NCBI GenBank assembly: GCA_017562135.1
Contig: QEYB01000275.1
Span: 258,001 to 322,000 of the forward strand
Length of the DNA: 64,000 bases
Reading direction: 5' to 3'
Source: Dipylidium caninum
Taxonomy: Eukaryota; Platyhelminthes; Cestoda; Cyclophyllidea; Dipylidiidae
Shown one piece after another: positions 26,901-43,925 of this stretch; positions within the stretch are counted from its first letter, which is position 1; each line of letters begins with the position of its first letter. A program made the translations under genes and the position numbers. The notes under the pieces were generated by a model. That model saw only the letters and a program-made list of their open reading frames with translations. It was not told the DNA's origin and did no database searches.

Positions 26901-28112
26901 CACAATTTGCGTGAACGCAATCTTTCTAATTCTAATAGCCACTGATAATACATGATAACCTTCTGTTTAATTAAAACACGTTCAGGTATTAGAATGCTGT
27001 TTTTGGGTGCTGTATTAATTGTCAATCAGAAGGATTAAAATAATTTTGGTTTAAATGACAACTCCAAATGAGGTAGAAAAGCTATTAGCAAAAATTTTTC
27101 ATTAAAATTTTTAAAGCAAACGGAATTATTTTTTTTTCTGTCGGTAGTTACTTGGTTGGTTGACACAATTACTTAGAAGGGTAAAACCAAAGTAATTGCA
27201 TAACCGCCTGAAAAGATGCTTTTAAAAATTTAATTGTCTTTATGCCTCCTAAGCGTTTCCAGGCGATATTCACGCTACCGCTTAAAGCTATGCGTTCGCA
27301 GCGGCACTCGTAAGTTGGTACCAGCAAAATTCATCGCGATTTCGATTGGCGTTTCGACCGGCGTAATTATATGCGCACTTTCGTCATCGAGAATACTGTT
27401 TATTTCTTAACTAAATAAACTATAAATCATGTTGCTTCCCAATGCATTCAGCAGAAAAATATATATCCGGAACCATGTTCCCTCAACCTCCAAGATGTTT
27501 CCATTTCGGATAAACATTTGCCAAGAATGGAAGCAGCAATCGCCCACTTGGTGTCTTATAACCACTGCACCTTTTTCCATTGAGAGAAACGGACCGTCAT
27601 AAGCAAATAAGAAAGTCAGACCTGAAAATTGCACGTGGTTGCTTGTTACCTTATTTACAACGCCAAATGCCACCGCAAAATCCGGATATGCAACTGAAGT
27701 GAGGGCAATATGACTTTGTTAGGTGTAAATTTTCGGGATAAGCCGATTCACCAGTCCTACAGACCTACCTTGGTGCATTCTGACCGTTTCTTCTTCCCGT
27801 CGTCTGCGATTGTCCGCCCGTCCTGCTCTGTAGGGATTCCATGGCCCCAAGTGAGGTGGACTTCCTGCTCACCGCAGGCGTCGCTGGCCAGGCATTGATT
27901 GTCACTGGAGTCGGATCGACCCCAGACCCTGTCACTGCCGCCACCGACGTAGCAACGTGAGCAGCAACTGCGTGTTCAGGCTCAGAACGAAAACAGTTCT
28001 TGCACACCGACCGACGCCATTGTTGGGGTTCGAAAGCCCGACATTCCCTTCGAGTCGCTACTTCGGCAGCTGGATTACTCGGCAATGAGGCGCGTCGCGT
28101 GACGGGAAGCAT
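14971..28112 (-). CDS. MTCL/SOGA-family microtubule cross-linking coiled-coil protein
   Basis: Likely a cytoskeletal coiled-coil scaffold. I read 25 exons, high to low: 27769-28112, 25534-25893, 25231-25465, 24793-24999, 24126-24299, 22808-22876, 22508-22732, 22350-22419, 22061-22269, 21808-21973, 21497-21713, 21217-21418, 20707-20970, 20442-20621, 20222-20351, 19575-19819, 19268-19484, 18905-19192, 18656-18808, 18156-18533, 17909-18079, 17721-17824, 16070-16319, 15706-15859 and 14971-15653. All phases agree if one surplus base at 19661-19663 is ignored, giving about 1,897 residues. The family is shown by EEIEEMQREIEEMHDHF, ANKTCRILQFKLRKAERR and AKEVTVRLNNELDILEEKR, matching the conserved N-terminal coiled coil of MTCL1/SOGA proteins. 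A Ser/Pro/Thr/Lys-rich disordered tail follows. The N-terminal exon has a Cys/His motif like that of MPRIP/outspread. The start ATG at 28112 is the first Met before that motif; the frame stays open further upstream, so an earlier start is possible. Exon 24 has an alternative in-frame donor at 15748. Confidence 0.85.
19661..19663 (-). other. Single-base frameshift site in MTCL-like exon
   Basis: The exon 19575-19819 reads in one frame up to SQRLDE and in the next frame from ELNSARQASYEAQ onward. Dropping one A of the minus-strand AAA run restores both the frame and the phase-2 exit needed by the following exon. A sequence error is the likeliest explanation. Confidence 0.75.
23070..23640. other. 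GC- and CpG-rich intronic island
   Basis: Lies inside the intron between the MTCL-like exons 22808-22876 and 24126-24299 and is visibly richer in GC and CpG than its surroundings. Because composition is high in GC, open frames arise on both strands. I see no splice-supported exon; an internal promoter or an inserted element are possible. Confidence 0.4.
27769..28112 (-). CDS. N-terminal exon of the MTCL-like gene with C-x12-C-x2-C-x6-H motif
   Basis: The exon encodes CRAFEPQQWRRSVCKNCF followed by a His six residues after the third Cys. This spacing and the CRxF...CxNCF core are those of the N-terminus of MPRIP/outspread proteins. It ends in a good donor (GTAGGT) at phase 2, and the next exon at 25893 starts with the single nucleotide needed, which links it to the coiled-coil exons. 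A zinc-binding role is inference. The join spans an intron of about 1.9 kb and needs transcript support. Confidence 0.65.
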
Positions 28113-29540
28113 TTCAGTGTCAGCTACGTGGGTAGCAGTGGCGGAGGAGAAAATGGAAAACTGCGCGATTGCGCAAAAATTGATGCTACTTCTCCTCCTT
28201 CCAGAAATAACAACGAAATGCTCTCTGGCGTCTGGACTTGTGTGCCTTCCCTCCTGCCTCACTGTCACTCCCTCGCCCGCGGGCTGCACACTCGTAGGCG
28301 CTCTCTGATTGGTCAGTTGTGGGAAGGGAAGGCTGACCAATAGAATAGGTGTGTGTCTTCATCTGTGCGGCTTGAAATTGATTTCAGCGATTATGTCAGC
28401 CACCGCACAGAAGTGCTGCTTCATGGCACCTTGATTGGGCCTACTTTTACGCAGAGGATACGATTTCATCCAGCACACCTGACACCAACCAAAGGGGCAG
28501 TAGCAGTGCAAGCCATCCCCCCCCCCATTAAAGCCGCATTTTCTCATTTTAAATCTGTCTGCGTAACGTCAGCATTCGTGCTCTCCATTAGGAAGCGAAA
28601 ATAGGACTGTTTTAAAGAGCTGTCACCGAGAAAACCGAGACTAACCTTAACAGGCGACTTACTCCGATGAGTGGTGTGCTGGCGATGGCTTTCCTCGAGT
28701 CGACTAAATTCTGAAAAATTTGACAACTTCCATGTTACGCAAACACCAAGGCCGCGTCCATACGCCCCTTCAGGCTCATTTGGATGGGCTAATGCGTTAT
28801 CGGTAGCCCGATTACTTGTGTGCCGACAAATTAATGATGAAATGACATTTGCGCCACGTGGCACGGTTGGATTAAACATGAACCACCTCAACCAATTGGA
28901 TTGACGTTGAAAGGTGATCACTTTGTTACACCACGGCTGCTCAAAATACATCATTATTCGACGTTTTTGTGACGTTTTCGATACTCGGGAGACAACTGAG
29001 TCGCCGGAGGGATGAGCGCTGAAGGCGCCCTGCCTCTGTCCGTGTTCCCGTCAGGTAGACTTCTCCTCCCTCCTGTCCAGTCACACACTCACCTGCCAGC
29101 AGCCCCATTCGTCTGCGCTTCCCACCAAACGGAACCGTCATCCCTTCTCCCTTCGTGGAGTCATGGCCCCTTCTACTGGAGGAACTGGAGGCTGCCTGCA
29201 GGAAAACATCGAATGTCCCTCACTGTGCTACGTCCCGAGATGGGACAGGGTGGAACGAGGTGGTGCGGAGAGAGGCAAAGAGGAGGAATGAGACAACGAG
29301 GGAGAATGGGCCCACGAGAAAAAGGCAAGAGTGGGGAAGGAGATCTGATTAACATACAAAGACGAATATTGTTTATTAAATGACCGCTGGGTTGAATAGC
29401 GACATCTGACCGGAAGGACAGGCGTTAACGGAAATGGGAAACACGAGGAAATCGGGTGCATTTATCAGTCTGACAAGTTTCTGTCTCCTTTGGTGACCAC
29501 ATGCTCCTTCCCATCAGTGTTGTGGATTAGCAGTGTCGAG
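28113..29540. other. Upstream of the MTCL-like gene, no gene supported
   Basis: Probably holds 5' untranslated sequence and promoter of the minus-strand MTCL-like gene. No clear TATA box or exon could be assigned. A run of ten C occurs near 28517-28526. Confidence 0.4.
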
Positions 29541-29801
29541 AAATTCGGACATCGTGGCGCGAAAGTCGGGAACACCGCCTCACAACATCGTTACACGCCA
29601 TCCGTAGCGTTAAACGCGTTGGCAGCTTAGCATATTTGCGACCAGGATGAAAGAGGAGACCCTCCTCCATCACAATACACCAGGCGCAAGTGCAGGCCCC
29701 TGCTTGGTTACAATTAGCGCCGAAATACTCGCTCACCTCTATTAACAAATGACAAGAGTTGCGTATTTGACACCCTGATTCAGGTTTTCTTGCCACTGCA
29801 C

Positions 29802-30397
29802 CGCTTCTCCTACCCTTCAACTCTCCACTCCTCACTTCCCACCAACAACAACAGCGTCCCACCTCTTCCAAAGTACACCTTCGCAATCACCAGCAAGTCA
29901 TGAGCTCATCCTCCCTCTCCAGCAAGGAAAAGAGACTCCTCTCCATGCAGGTCTGTGGAGGATTCTCAATGCTTCCTCGAGGGCACCACCTCCTGCCTCT
30001 CTCGCCACCGACATCCCCATCGTCGAAGTCCTGAAGAACCTACCAATAGAACCCACTACCCACAATTAGCGCCAGGCCCCCACCTTTACCTCATCCAGTT
30101 GTTCAGGCCAGTGTGTACCCAAACACACAATCACCTGGACAATCCGTTCATGATTTAATCGAGCACACGCTCTATTCACACCTCCACACATGCACATGCA
30201 CACCCAGACATAGGCAGACAGACACACTTCGGTGTGAGAGACGTGGATTTGGGTGCACCATTGACCCCATACCCCATGCACATTGATAGGCCCAAATCGA
30301 GTGCCACACCGAAGGAGGAGAACGACTTTGTCGTGGAGTAGTGGGCACTCACTTCCCACTCCTACCACGTCACTGCTAGCCACGTACTCGACCGTCT
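29802..30397 (-). repeat. Dispersed repeat copy A (inverted relative to copy at 52935)
   Basis: About 600 bp closely matching 52935-53537 in opposite orientation. Similarity continues in diverged form down to about 29540, including shared sequence that would encode AWCIVMEEGL here and AWCIVLEEGL in the other copy. A CA-rich patch near 30180-30215 differs in length between copies. No reverse transcriptase, transposase or terminal repeat is recognisable, so the family is unknown. Confidence 0.8.
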
Positions 30398-30399
30398 GA

Positions 30400-31330
30400 T
30401 AGCAGAATGGCAGGGCACTTGAACACCCAGAATGTGCTGACTTGCCTCCGGCGAAAGCCTGCTAAATTAGTAATTAGCGGTTCCCCACTCGGTCCATCCC
30501 AAATATGAAGTCTGTAGCACTCGACAGGTGGCACCGTACTACCGGGCGCCCTTCTCCTTCCTTTCGGCCCCTGTAATTAGAGCACAAACCCAATGGAAGT
30601 TTAAAAAGGACTGATTATTTACTAATAAAGATGTTCTTTAAAATCACAATAGATCACAACCGTAGTCGATGGGACAGAGCCTCTCACAACACTGAAGTCT
30701 TTCATATCTACTTGATTGAGGGTATACAATATCGAGAAATTAACTTGCACTGAGGCGGGTTGGGTGGCATGATAAAGTAGGAGAAAGCGGGGGAGAGAAA
30801 AATTCTGCGGGTATCCAAATAATAAGCAAATAACAACCGGTGTGTCACAACCTACTTGCACAACCATACTTAATGAGGGGCAGTTAATAGACACTACTGA
30901 AAATTAAGTAAGTAAGAATTATATTGCACGCGATCGACAACAGCGTCATGGTTGACATAGATTTTGCACCCGAGGTGGTTCGTAAGAATGCATTGATTTC
31001 CCAGTTTGATGTCTGCGAGGCTGAGAGCGGATGAGAAGCTGGCTTTTCAACACTTTTTGACCCTGCCTCCTTTGCGAGATTCAATTGACAACGGGAACCT
31101 AGTTTCGGGCGGCGAGGAAACACATTAGACCGAGAATAGGAGTTACATATACAGGACTTTCCAAAGGAACAACAGACAACTCTGGTCTCGTAGAGATTAG
31201 AAATATAATCATTTCTCTAAGGTGTGATAAGAATATTGTGGTGGTTCCAAAATGCCTACGACTACAGCCTACTGTAGGAAAAAGGTGTTTGGGCACGACG
31301 GTGAGAGAAGTCACAGCGATATACATGCTA
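30400..31330. other. No gene supported
   Basis: AT-richer sequence downstream of the cholinesterase-like gene. Nothing coding was identified. Confidence 0.4.
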
Positions 31331-31336
31331 CTAATG

Positions 31337-37024
<5,688 letters not shown>

Positions 37025-37238
37025 CCGACCCTACTCTGGCATTTTCTGCTGGAATTCACACGTCCAATCAGAAAATTCAGAAGTAATCCACATTTGTTTT
37101 AACCAATCACTGTCCATATTATTATAAAAGTAAATGAGTGTTGTGCAATAATAATGAGTAACAATTTTATAAATCAACGAATTTTTATACGGTGTTTTAA
37201 CTTGCTGTTTGTTTCAGCGCAATTTTAAAGAGTCGGGG
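37025..37238. promoter_or_regulatory. Putative bidirectional promoter
   Basis: Only 214 bp separate the start codons of the minus-strand cholinesterase-like gene and the plus-strand eIF3i gene. The interval is AT-rich and contains TATAAAA at about 37122-37128. A shared promoter is inference from spacing; trans-splicing or longer 5' leaders are not excluded. Confidence 0.45.
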
Positions 37239-39138
37239 ATGGTAAGTGTGTGACATTGAATTCATCCTTCTCCTGTCGATAGAGGCCAATTTGTTTACGT
37301 GGCCATGAGCGTGCAATAACGCGCATAACCTACAATAAAGAAGGAGACCTTATTTTCACCGCTGGGAAGAATCCATCTCCCAGCGTTTGGTTTAGTCAGA
37401 ATGGTGAAAGATTGGGAACATTCAACGGCCATGAAGGCGTAGTGTGGTGCCTAGACATCGATTGGACGTCAACACACCTGGTATCCGGGTCAGGGGATTC
37501 TACTGTGAGGCTATGGGATGTCTCAAACGGTAAATATTATGTTGTAACCGTTCTCTGTTAGGCAAACAAATTCATCTCATTCGCATACAATCTCCTGTCA
37601 GAGCTTGCAGTTTTTCATATTCGGGAAACCTATTTTTTTTCGTCGCTGACGTATTCAAACAGGAGTCGGCCGAGGTCCGCGTCCTAGACATCCGAGACGA
37701 TAGCCATGTATGTCTTTATTTGTGCTCATTGTTATTTTTTTAGATGTCAGGGAATAAGTTTGTTCTTTCCACTACCGGTAGTTGTAACAACAACCGCATT
37801 TCCGCTGCAATCTGGGGCGACTTGGAAGACTTTATCATTACCGGGTCACAGCAAGGAGAACTTTGTTTGATTGATATGCGGAATCAGGAGACTGTGAAAT
37901 CTTTTAATTCTCATAAGGGTATTATAACTGACTTACAGACGCATATCGACGGGACGATGTTTATTAGTGCTTCGAAAGATCATACAGCTAAGGTCTGTAA
38001 GATAGTTTTGCGCTAATGTTTTTTTCCTAATGCTCTGAACATTGAATGCACATATTTTGATTTTAGCTCTACGGTATTTACGAGTTAGATTGTATCCGAA
38101 CCTATACGGCAGAACGTCCCGTGAATTCAGCTTCTATATCACCGAATCGCCCTCACGTCAGTTCCTACCCTTTTTTAGCCGATAATTTTCCTTGGTCTTT
38201 CCATAGCAATTCCGTTGTTATTTTCACATGTAGGCTATTATCTTCTAGTTTGGCAACGTGAAATCTAGTCCATACGTAACTAACCTGTATACTCGAATTT
38301 TGTGCGGTCCTGATTATTCTGTGCATATGTATAGGCTTAATGCTCATAATCGTTCTAAAGTCTGTTTTGAGTCTCGGAAAGTCTCTTAGCCCACGGAAAA
38401 TTGACGTCAGCCTTCATGAACTAGTTATGCTTCTCAGTCTGGTTTCGGCGATTAATTTTTGTTGTCTTTGCGGCCCTCCCGAGTAGTTACCAAAGTCTCG
38501 GGAATTTCTCTACGTTCTCGTATTCTCTATGAGACGGTAACCTCTCTGCGACGGCAACTTGCTAGGGTCTAAACAGGCTTCATTAACCTTTTGATTATTT
38601 AGGGTTCTAAAATAGTGGCCCAGGAGGGACACGTTTATCAAGTATGCTGGTCTGTAGACGATATACAATATGTGAAATTGGTGGAACTTTTGGAAATCAT
38701 AGAAAGGAAAGAGTGGAGGTGTAATAAATACTGGAATTTAGAGAAGAGCCATATATGCTGACTGGATGCCTTTCATTTACGGACAGGTCCTTTTGGGAGG
38801 TGGCCAGGAGGCTCGTGATGTTACTGTTACAGCCGCCCAGTCGGGCAAATTTGACGCCCGATTTTACCACATGATTTACGCGGAGGAGTTCGGCCGAGTT
38901 AAAGGTCACTTTGGTCCAATTAACAGCGTCGCCTTTAATCCAGACGGGAGTGGGTGAGTTTAAATTCAATAAGTGAAATTCAGGCTGTGTTCCATCTCCT
39001 ATTTTTCTCCTATTACCCTTTTACAGTTTTGCTACCGGCGGAGAGGATGGTTACGTGAGACTACATGTTTTCGATCCTGACTATGAAGAGATTGAACAGA
39101 AGCTGTTTAGTATGCCTACGACTGCTCTCCAAGCTTAG
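37239..39138 (+). CDS. EIF3I: Eukaryotic translation initiation factor 3 subunit I (WD40)
   Basis: WD40 beta-propeller subunit of the eIF3 complex, which acts on the 40S ribosome during translation initiation. Seven exons with matching phases: 37239-37241 (ATG only), 37283-37529, 37562-37707, 37744-37992, 38067-38156, 38787-38953 and 39027-39138, giving about 337 residues against 325 in human. The N-terminus [14 protein letters not shown], the repeats ending VRLWD and ASKDHTAK, and the C-terminal block [19 protein letters not shown] with [10 protein letters not shown] are specific to eIF3i. Exon 5 must end at a GTCAGT donor (38157) rather than at 38161 to give the conserved [10 protein letters not shown]. 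Introns are 41, 32, 36, 74, 630 and 73 nt. The gene is divergent from the cholinesterase-like gene and convergent with the Ashwin homologue 354 bp downstream. Confidence 0.95.
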
Positions 39139-39491
39139 TAAATTGTGGAACACACTTGACCTCACCACACTGCTGCTGTTGCGCCTCTCCTGGGGGTGGG
39201 AGATGAATTCATTTACTTAGGAAGTGTCCTGAATCGACTTGTCCCAGTTTTGAACTTGCAATAATTGCGGATAGAAATGGAGTACCATTTGGTCCCGCTT
39301 GGTTAGTCAAGGGTGGCGACCAGATTTTTTAGGAGGGCGGAACAACATGGGCGGTAGTGAAGACCAACTACATGGACAAGAGGCATTTATCGTGGCAGTC
39401 AACTAATTCCACGGTGAACTAGGTATTTAAATTTAAAGAAAACGCAACAACTGTGCTATTGAGACCATTTATGAAAAAGCATAAATTTGAT
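39139..39491. other. Short intergenic region between convergent 3' ends
   Basis: Contains the 3' untranslated regions of eIF3i (+) and the Ashwin homologue (-). No canonical AATAAA was found on the + strand close to the eIF3i stop. Confidence 0.5.
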
Positions 39492-40629
39492 TCAATTTGG
39501 TTCTTTTTCATTACACGGGGGTTTTGATGTAGTAGGATTTTCACTAATTTTGGACCTCTTCGGCGGGTGAGATGGGCCTAGAGAGGCAGTAGACGGTTTA
39601 CCAACGTTCGACGTTGCCGAGGATTCTATGGCTTTTGTTGGAATCGTCGTCACACCACTAGTGGGCCAGTTGGGATTGCTGATAATAACCAAACTGTCGA
39701 GGTCACATGGTTGCCGCTTCCTCCTATTCTGTCTGATGTCGGAGGGTCTCGCCAATTGTTGCTTGGTCCGTTGGTTAGACGATAGGGCGATAAGATGTTC
39801 CCGATCCTCTCTCTTACTTATTAATGGTGGGACAAGTAGCTTTTGGTCGCTTTTTTGACTTATTGCTGGTGGATCTGCAACATTAGGACGGATGCGTCGG
39901 GGCAAGGGGAGGATGTGCTCATAATAGGCCTTGATGAGAGAGTTGGTGTCAAATTTTAGGGTAGAGGCCTGAAAGACAAGAAGAAAGGCATACATTTTCC
40001 TAAAATAGGAGATTTGAGTCTAATGATTGACAAGAACCCACCTACGGTACAGCATTTCTACCAACGATGATCATGTTATAACTCGGAAAATCCTGTCCCT
40101 TATCTTTCGGGAAATTCCATAAGTCTAACCAGGTATATTGAGGTTACCTCCCATTAGGATAGTCGAGAGTGTCGTGGCTGTTTAACAATCAAAGAAATAA
40201 ACTTAAGTGCATAAGTAATAAAATCAATGAACAGTAAGTGGAAATAACAAAAGCAAAAACAAATAAATGGCGGACAAAGTGAAATACTATGCATACACTG
40301 ACATTATAACACAGAAACATGAAGAGATTCATAGTCGAGCATTTAGAACCAACTAGCTAAAGTTAATGGATATAAGGAAAAGCGAAAAACAGCCTTAGAA
40401 AACACCAGATAACAAGAAATGAACAAAAAAACAAGGCATAAGAACACAGCAAAACTAACTGGAGACTTACCAATGAGTCAAAACCGCGACGACGGAAAAT
40501 TGAGATGAGCTGAATTTGAGAAAACAGATAGGGGTGGGTTAAGTCCACTGTTGATCCGTCCTCCGGAATGAATTCGTAGAAGCCGTTTGGGAAGTTGGGT
40601 GGATCATCGTCATCATTTTTTCTGCACTT
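39492..40629 (-). CDS. Ashwin homologue (tRNA-splicing ligase complex subunit), 5' end missing
   Basis: Ashwin (C2orf49) is an accessory subunit of the RTCB tRNA ligase complex in animals. Two exons read in phase 0: 40471-40629 and 39492-39968, together 211 residues and a stop. Exon one gives DLTHPYLFSQIQLISIFRRR, matching the Ashwin LLHPELLSQEFLLLTL block. Exon two opens with LKFDTNSLIKAYYEHILPLP, matching the Ashwin KDSLTDLYVQHAIPLPQR block. The rest is Ser/Pro/Lys-rich, as in the family. Exon one begins after an acceptor (TTATTACAG) and lacks a suitable Met, so a further upstream exon carries the start; I could not place it. Divergence is high and the call rests on two short blocks in correct order and spacing. 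Confidence 0.75.
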
Positions 40630-42037
40630 CTGTAATAAAAAAACGTAATCAGGAATGAAAAGATAGGATGAGGTTTTGACACACAAGTAGGATAGTTATC
40701 AAGTAATTCGATTAATAACAAAACATTAAGAAAAAGCACGATAAAGAAGAGATTAACGGATACATGCATAGGGTCACTCAAAAGCATGCAGAAACTTCGA
40801 GGACATTTATTAGTGAACAACAACAAGCCAATCAACCAGATCCGCGTGCCAGACACAAAACACACATTGTTGTCAAGGTCATACGAGAAGACACGTTGAG
40901 AAGTTTCACTCGATTCTAATCCATTATATGACGTAAAAATAATAATGTCAAAGCCTTATTTCAGAGTTGAAACAGTTTTCTTAAAAGCGGTTCGGTTTTC
41001 TGCTGCACAAGTTTGAGAGAGCAGCCACACCACGGAAATGTCCGTTTTAATTTGAAAAAAAAATATTAGGTCACATGGTTTCATGATCACTAGCAGTCAC
41101 TGACACTGTTGCATCCCTCTCACTTAATGATATTCGCACCCCGGATTCAATCAGATTTTCTCAAAGTGACACAGTAAATAATAGTAATTAATTACAAGAA
41201 TCTCTCCGCAATACCCTCCTGAAAGCAGTAATACTTGCGTGTACACATAGGATACAGCACAGAAGCCGTTATTATCTTTCAAAACATAGTCCAAAATCAA
41301 AAGTAATAGTTTCAATGCATATCAGATAAAATCTACTCCTTACGGTTCTACGATAATAGATCGCAAATTTAGCATTTAGTTACGGTCGGAGCGCAATTTG
41401 ACATCAAAATTTATGGTCAGATTATAGAACCTCATTAGGGTCTGTAGGCGAAACATCGACGCTTCATCCTTAATTTCGTCGGAATCTCCACTTATTGTCT
41501 GATGCCTAAAACCTACGGTTTTAAAAACGTTAAAATATTGCGAAATATGGCGTTTAGGGTGCAGGTGCGATGATTTTTATGCGATAGACCTGATAATCAC
41601 TGTTGACGCGTTTTGTAGAAGCATGTTTAATGGGGGTTGGTTGTAATTAATTTTATGGCATTGTTTTTTGGCGTCTATGTGCAAAATTATTCAATGTCTT
41701 GATTTATTCCGCTGGTTTTTAACGAAATTACTGTGTCTATAACATTGAATGATGCAAGGACCTGCGTATAAAGTCCAAGGGCGGCTATTTTGATGAATGG
41801 AACCTAAAGACGTATTCGGTATGGATCGTAAAATTCAGCATACGAAGAATTAGTTCATTTTTAAGTCTCCCTTATCTTACATAAACTTAGCATCTGGCAA
41901 TTGAACATACTGTTCTCATTTCGCGAAGTAATGATTTTATTTCTAGTCCCTGCTTATTATCCCAATTATTAATTTCGACGTTTTATTGAATCCCTTGTTC
42001 AAGTACACTACTGCTTATTTCCGTCGGTTCACGAGGC
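40630..42037. other. Region between Ashwin homologue and eS27 genes
   Basis: AT-rich. It probably contains the missing first exon of the Ashwin homologue and the eS27 promoter, but neither could be read with confidence. A pyrimidine-containing stretch just before the eS27 ATG (about 42010-42025) could be a TOP-like start site. Confidence 0.4.
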
Positions 42038-42413
42038 ATGGTGCGTAGCGTGGTGTGTGTGGGGGTTCTCCATGTGCACAAACATGACCTAGTTTTTTGC
42101 CGTTTTGTTTCAGCTTGCGCGTGATTTGTTGCATCCAACCCTTGCAGAAGAGAAGAGAAAGTGTAAACTGAAGCGATTGGTGCCCTCACCTAATTCGTAC
42201 TTTATGGATGTCAAGTGTGTTGACTGCCTGAAGATTCAAGTCGTTTTCAGCCATGCCCAGACACCTGTAGTCTGTCCTGGTTGTGACAGAATCCTCTGCA
42301 CTCCAACACGGTGGTAAAGCGAAGCTAACTTCTGGTAAGAATTCTATACATCTGGGTTCCTCATGTAATTCTATCTCATTTTAGGTTGCAAATTCAGGAT
42401 AAAGAGCCGCTAG
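42038..42413 (+). CDS. RPS27: Small ribosomal subunit protein eS27 (RPS27)
   Basis: Zinc-binding protein of the 40S ribosomal subunit. Exons 42038-42040 (ATG only, inferred), 42114-42334 and 42385-42413 give about 83 residues after correcting one base; human has 84. Exon 2 encodes [16 protein letters not shown] and [15 protein letters not shown] with the two CxxC pairs (CVDC, CPGC) of the C4 zinc finger. Exon 3 ends GCKFRIKSR, matching the family C-terminus. One surplus base lies within 42306-42309: as written, the frame runs into TAA at 42315, while skipping one base restores [11 protein letters not shown] and the correct exit phase. Because introns are present this is not a processed pseudogene. 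The position of the first exon is the weakest part. Confidence 0.9.
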
Positions 42414-43925
42414 ATGGAGCGATGCTTTACTGTACAGATTATTTATCACAAATTACACACCTGCTTTGATGAATAGTAGACTTTTGCGACCCTCACGTAA
42501 AAGGTGATTATTCTACGTTCCACTGCCGTTGGCTGTTGTTGGAGGTAATTCTCTTAACTTCTTAATGCGCTTTGCTTGCCCTGAATGGGTGGCTGCTCTT
42601 CATTTTTCGTCTCGAAACCAGGGGTTGCCCTTGGTACGCAAAATTTCAGTTTTGAATCTCGAACTGGTTATGTGGGTTCTGCGTTTCATTTCACTCTTCT
42701 AAGCACTGTCTGATCGCGCCTTTTTGATCGGCACCCAATCTTGCATTTTGGTTTATCAGATCTGCTAATTCATTGTTTCGGATATCCATCCGTTTGATTT
42801 TGTCGCAACGGGAACTCTTTTGGTGGTGATCAAACGCGTAGGCGGATTATTATTACCTCCTCTAATGTCAAACTGTTGACAGGTATCAACAGTTTTGTAG
42901 TTGCACGTATGTCCTGTTAGAGGTTTCATAGTTTATGGCTGAGGTAATGCTTGTTCTACTTTGGAGCTTAATTCACTTGAGCTCTTTGTGGGCTGTCATA
43001 GTCGTCTTTGGACGATGGCCGACTCATCGGTGGTAATTCTTATCAGTTTAAATCGGATTGAACAATGCTGAGTTCCTTAAAAGTACCGGGGGAACTTATC
43101 GCCGGTTTTTAGTATTTGCGGCGTATACATTACCTCTAACTTTTAGATCTGGCAACGAAACGGAGGGTGATTTCCTTTTGGAGTTGTGCGCGGTGTCCTA
43201 GTTTCTAATTTCCGCTGTCCGTGTGGATCGGCTTTTCTCTGATTGCAACCTACTTGAGGAGGGTTTTAACAATTGTGGGGGCGCATTTGAGGACGTCTAC
43301 TTCTTTACTCCTCAATATATTTTAATCTTTGAGTTCGGTTTTGTTTTCGCTGGCTTCCTTGTCCGCGCTTCTCTCGTTTGTCACCGTGGGTTTATATGTG
43401 CAGGATGGGCCTACGTGTGTACCGGCGATGGGGGTAAATCGGAGGTAGTGCGGAAAATTTTGACCTTTGCCCGTATTCGATGCGAGCCCTAGTGTTTGAT
43501 GGGCGTTGCTTACCGCTGAACGTCTGTCGTGCGCGGTCTCTTGGGCTCATGTTTGTTGCTGCCTTCGGAGGTTTTGCCGCGGTGACGTGTTGTTGGATGA
43601 CCTCGGTTGTGTGGGTCTTCGTTTTCATAAATAGTCGAGGAGGGGAGGGTGATCTTTGGCGTCGGTAACCGGAAGTAGTGCTGACCGTGGCTTGGGGCGC
43701 GTCCAATTTTTCCGAAGAGCACAGAAACCTTTACTCAAATACGTTTTCAAAGTATTGCAAACGAAATAATTTTGAAAGCCAAAGGATTGCAAGAAAAGTT
43801 ATTGTTGCAAATAAAGGGTGGCTTTTTGATTAACTTTTAGCGTGTTTAGAGTTCGGGAAGATTTTGGTCACTTTGATGCTGTTTAAACTAACCAAATTAC
43901 TTTTAAAGAAGTTGGCGCTCAGTGC
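42414..43925. other. No gene supported
   Basis: T-rich on the + strand. Small open frames of about 60-100 codons on both strands at 43223-43722 overlap each other; none has splice or family support. It probably includes the promoter of the downstream receptor gene. Confidence 0.4.

Noticed and set aside
42038..42413. Processed pseudogene of eS27
   Set aside because: Splice sites and introns are present and the protein is conserved at both ends; only one surplus base interrupts it.
43392..43722. Ser/Arg/Pro-rich minus-strand open frames
   Set aside because: Two frames over the same bases look equally plausible and the plus strand is open too, which points to base composition.
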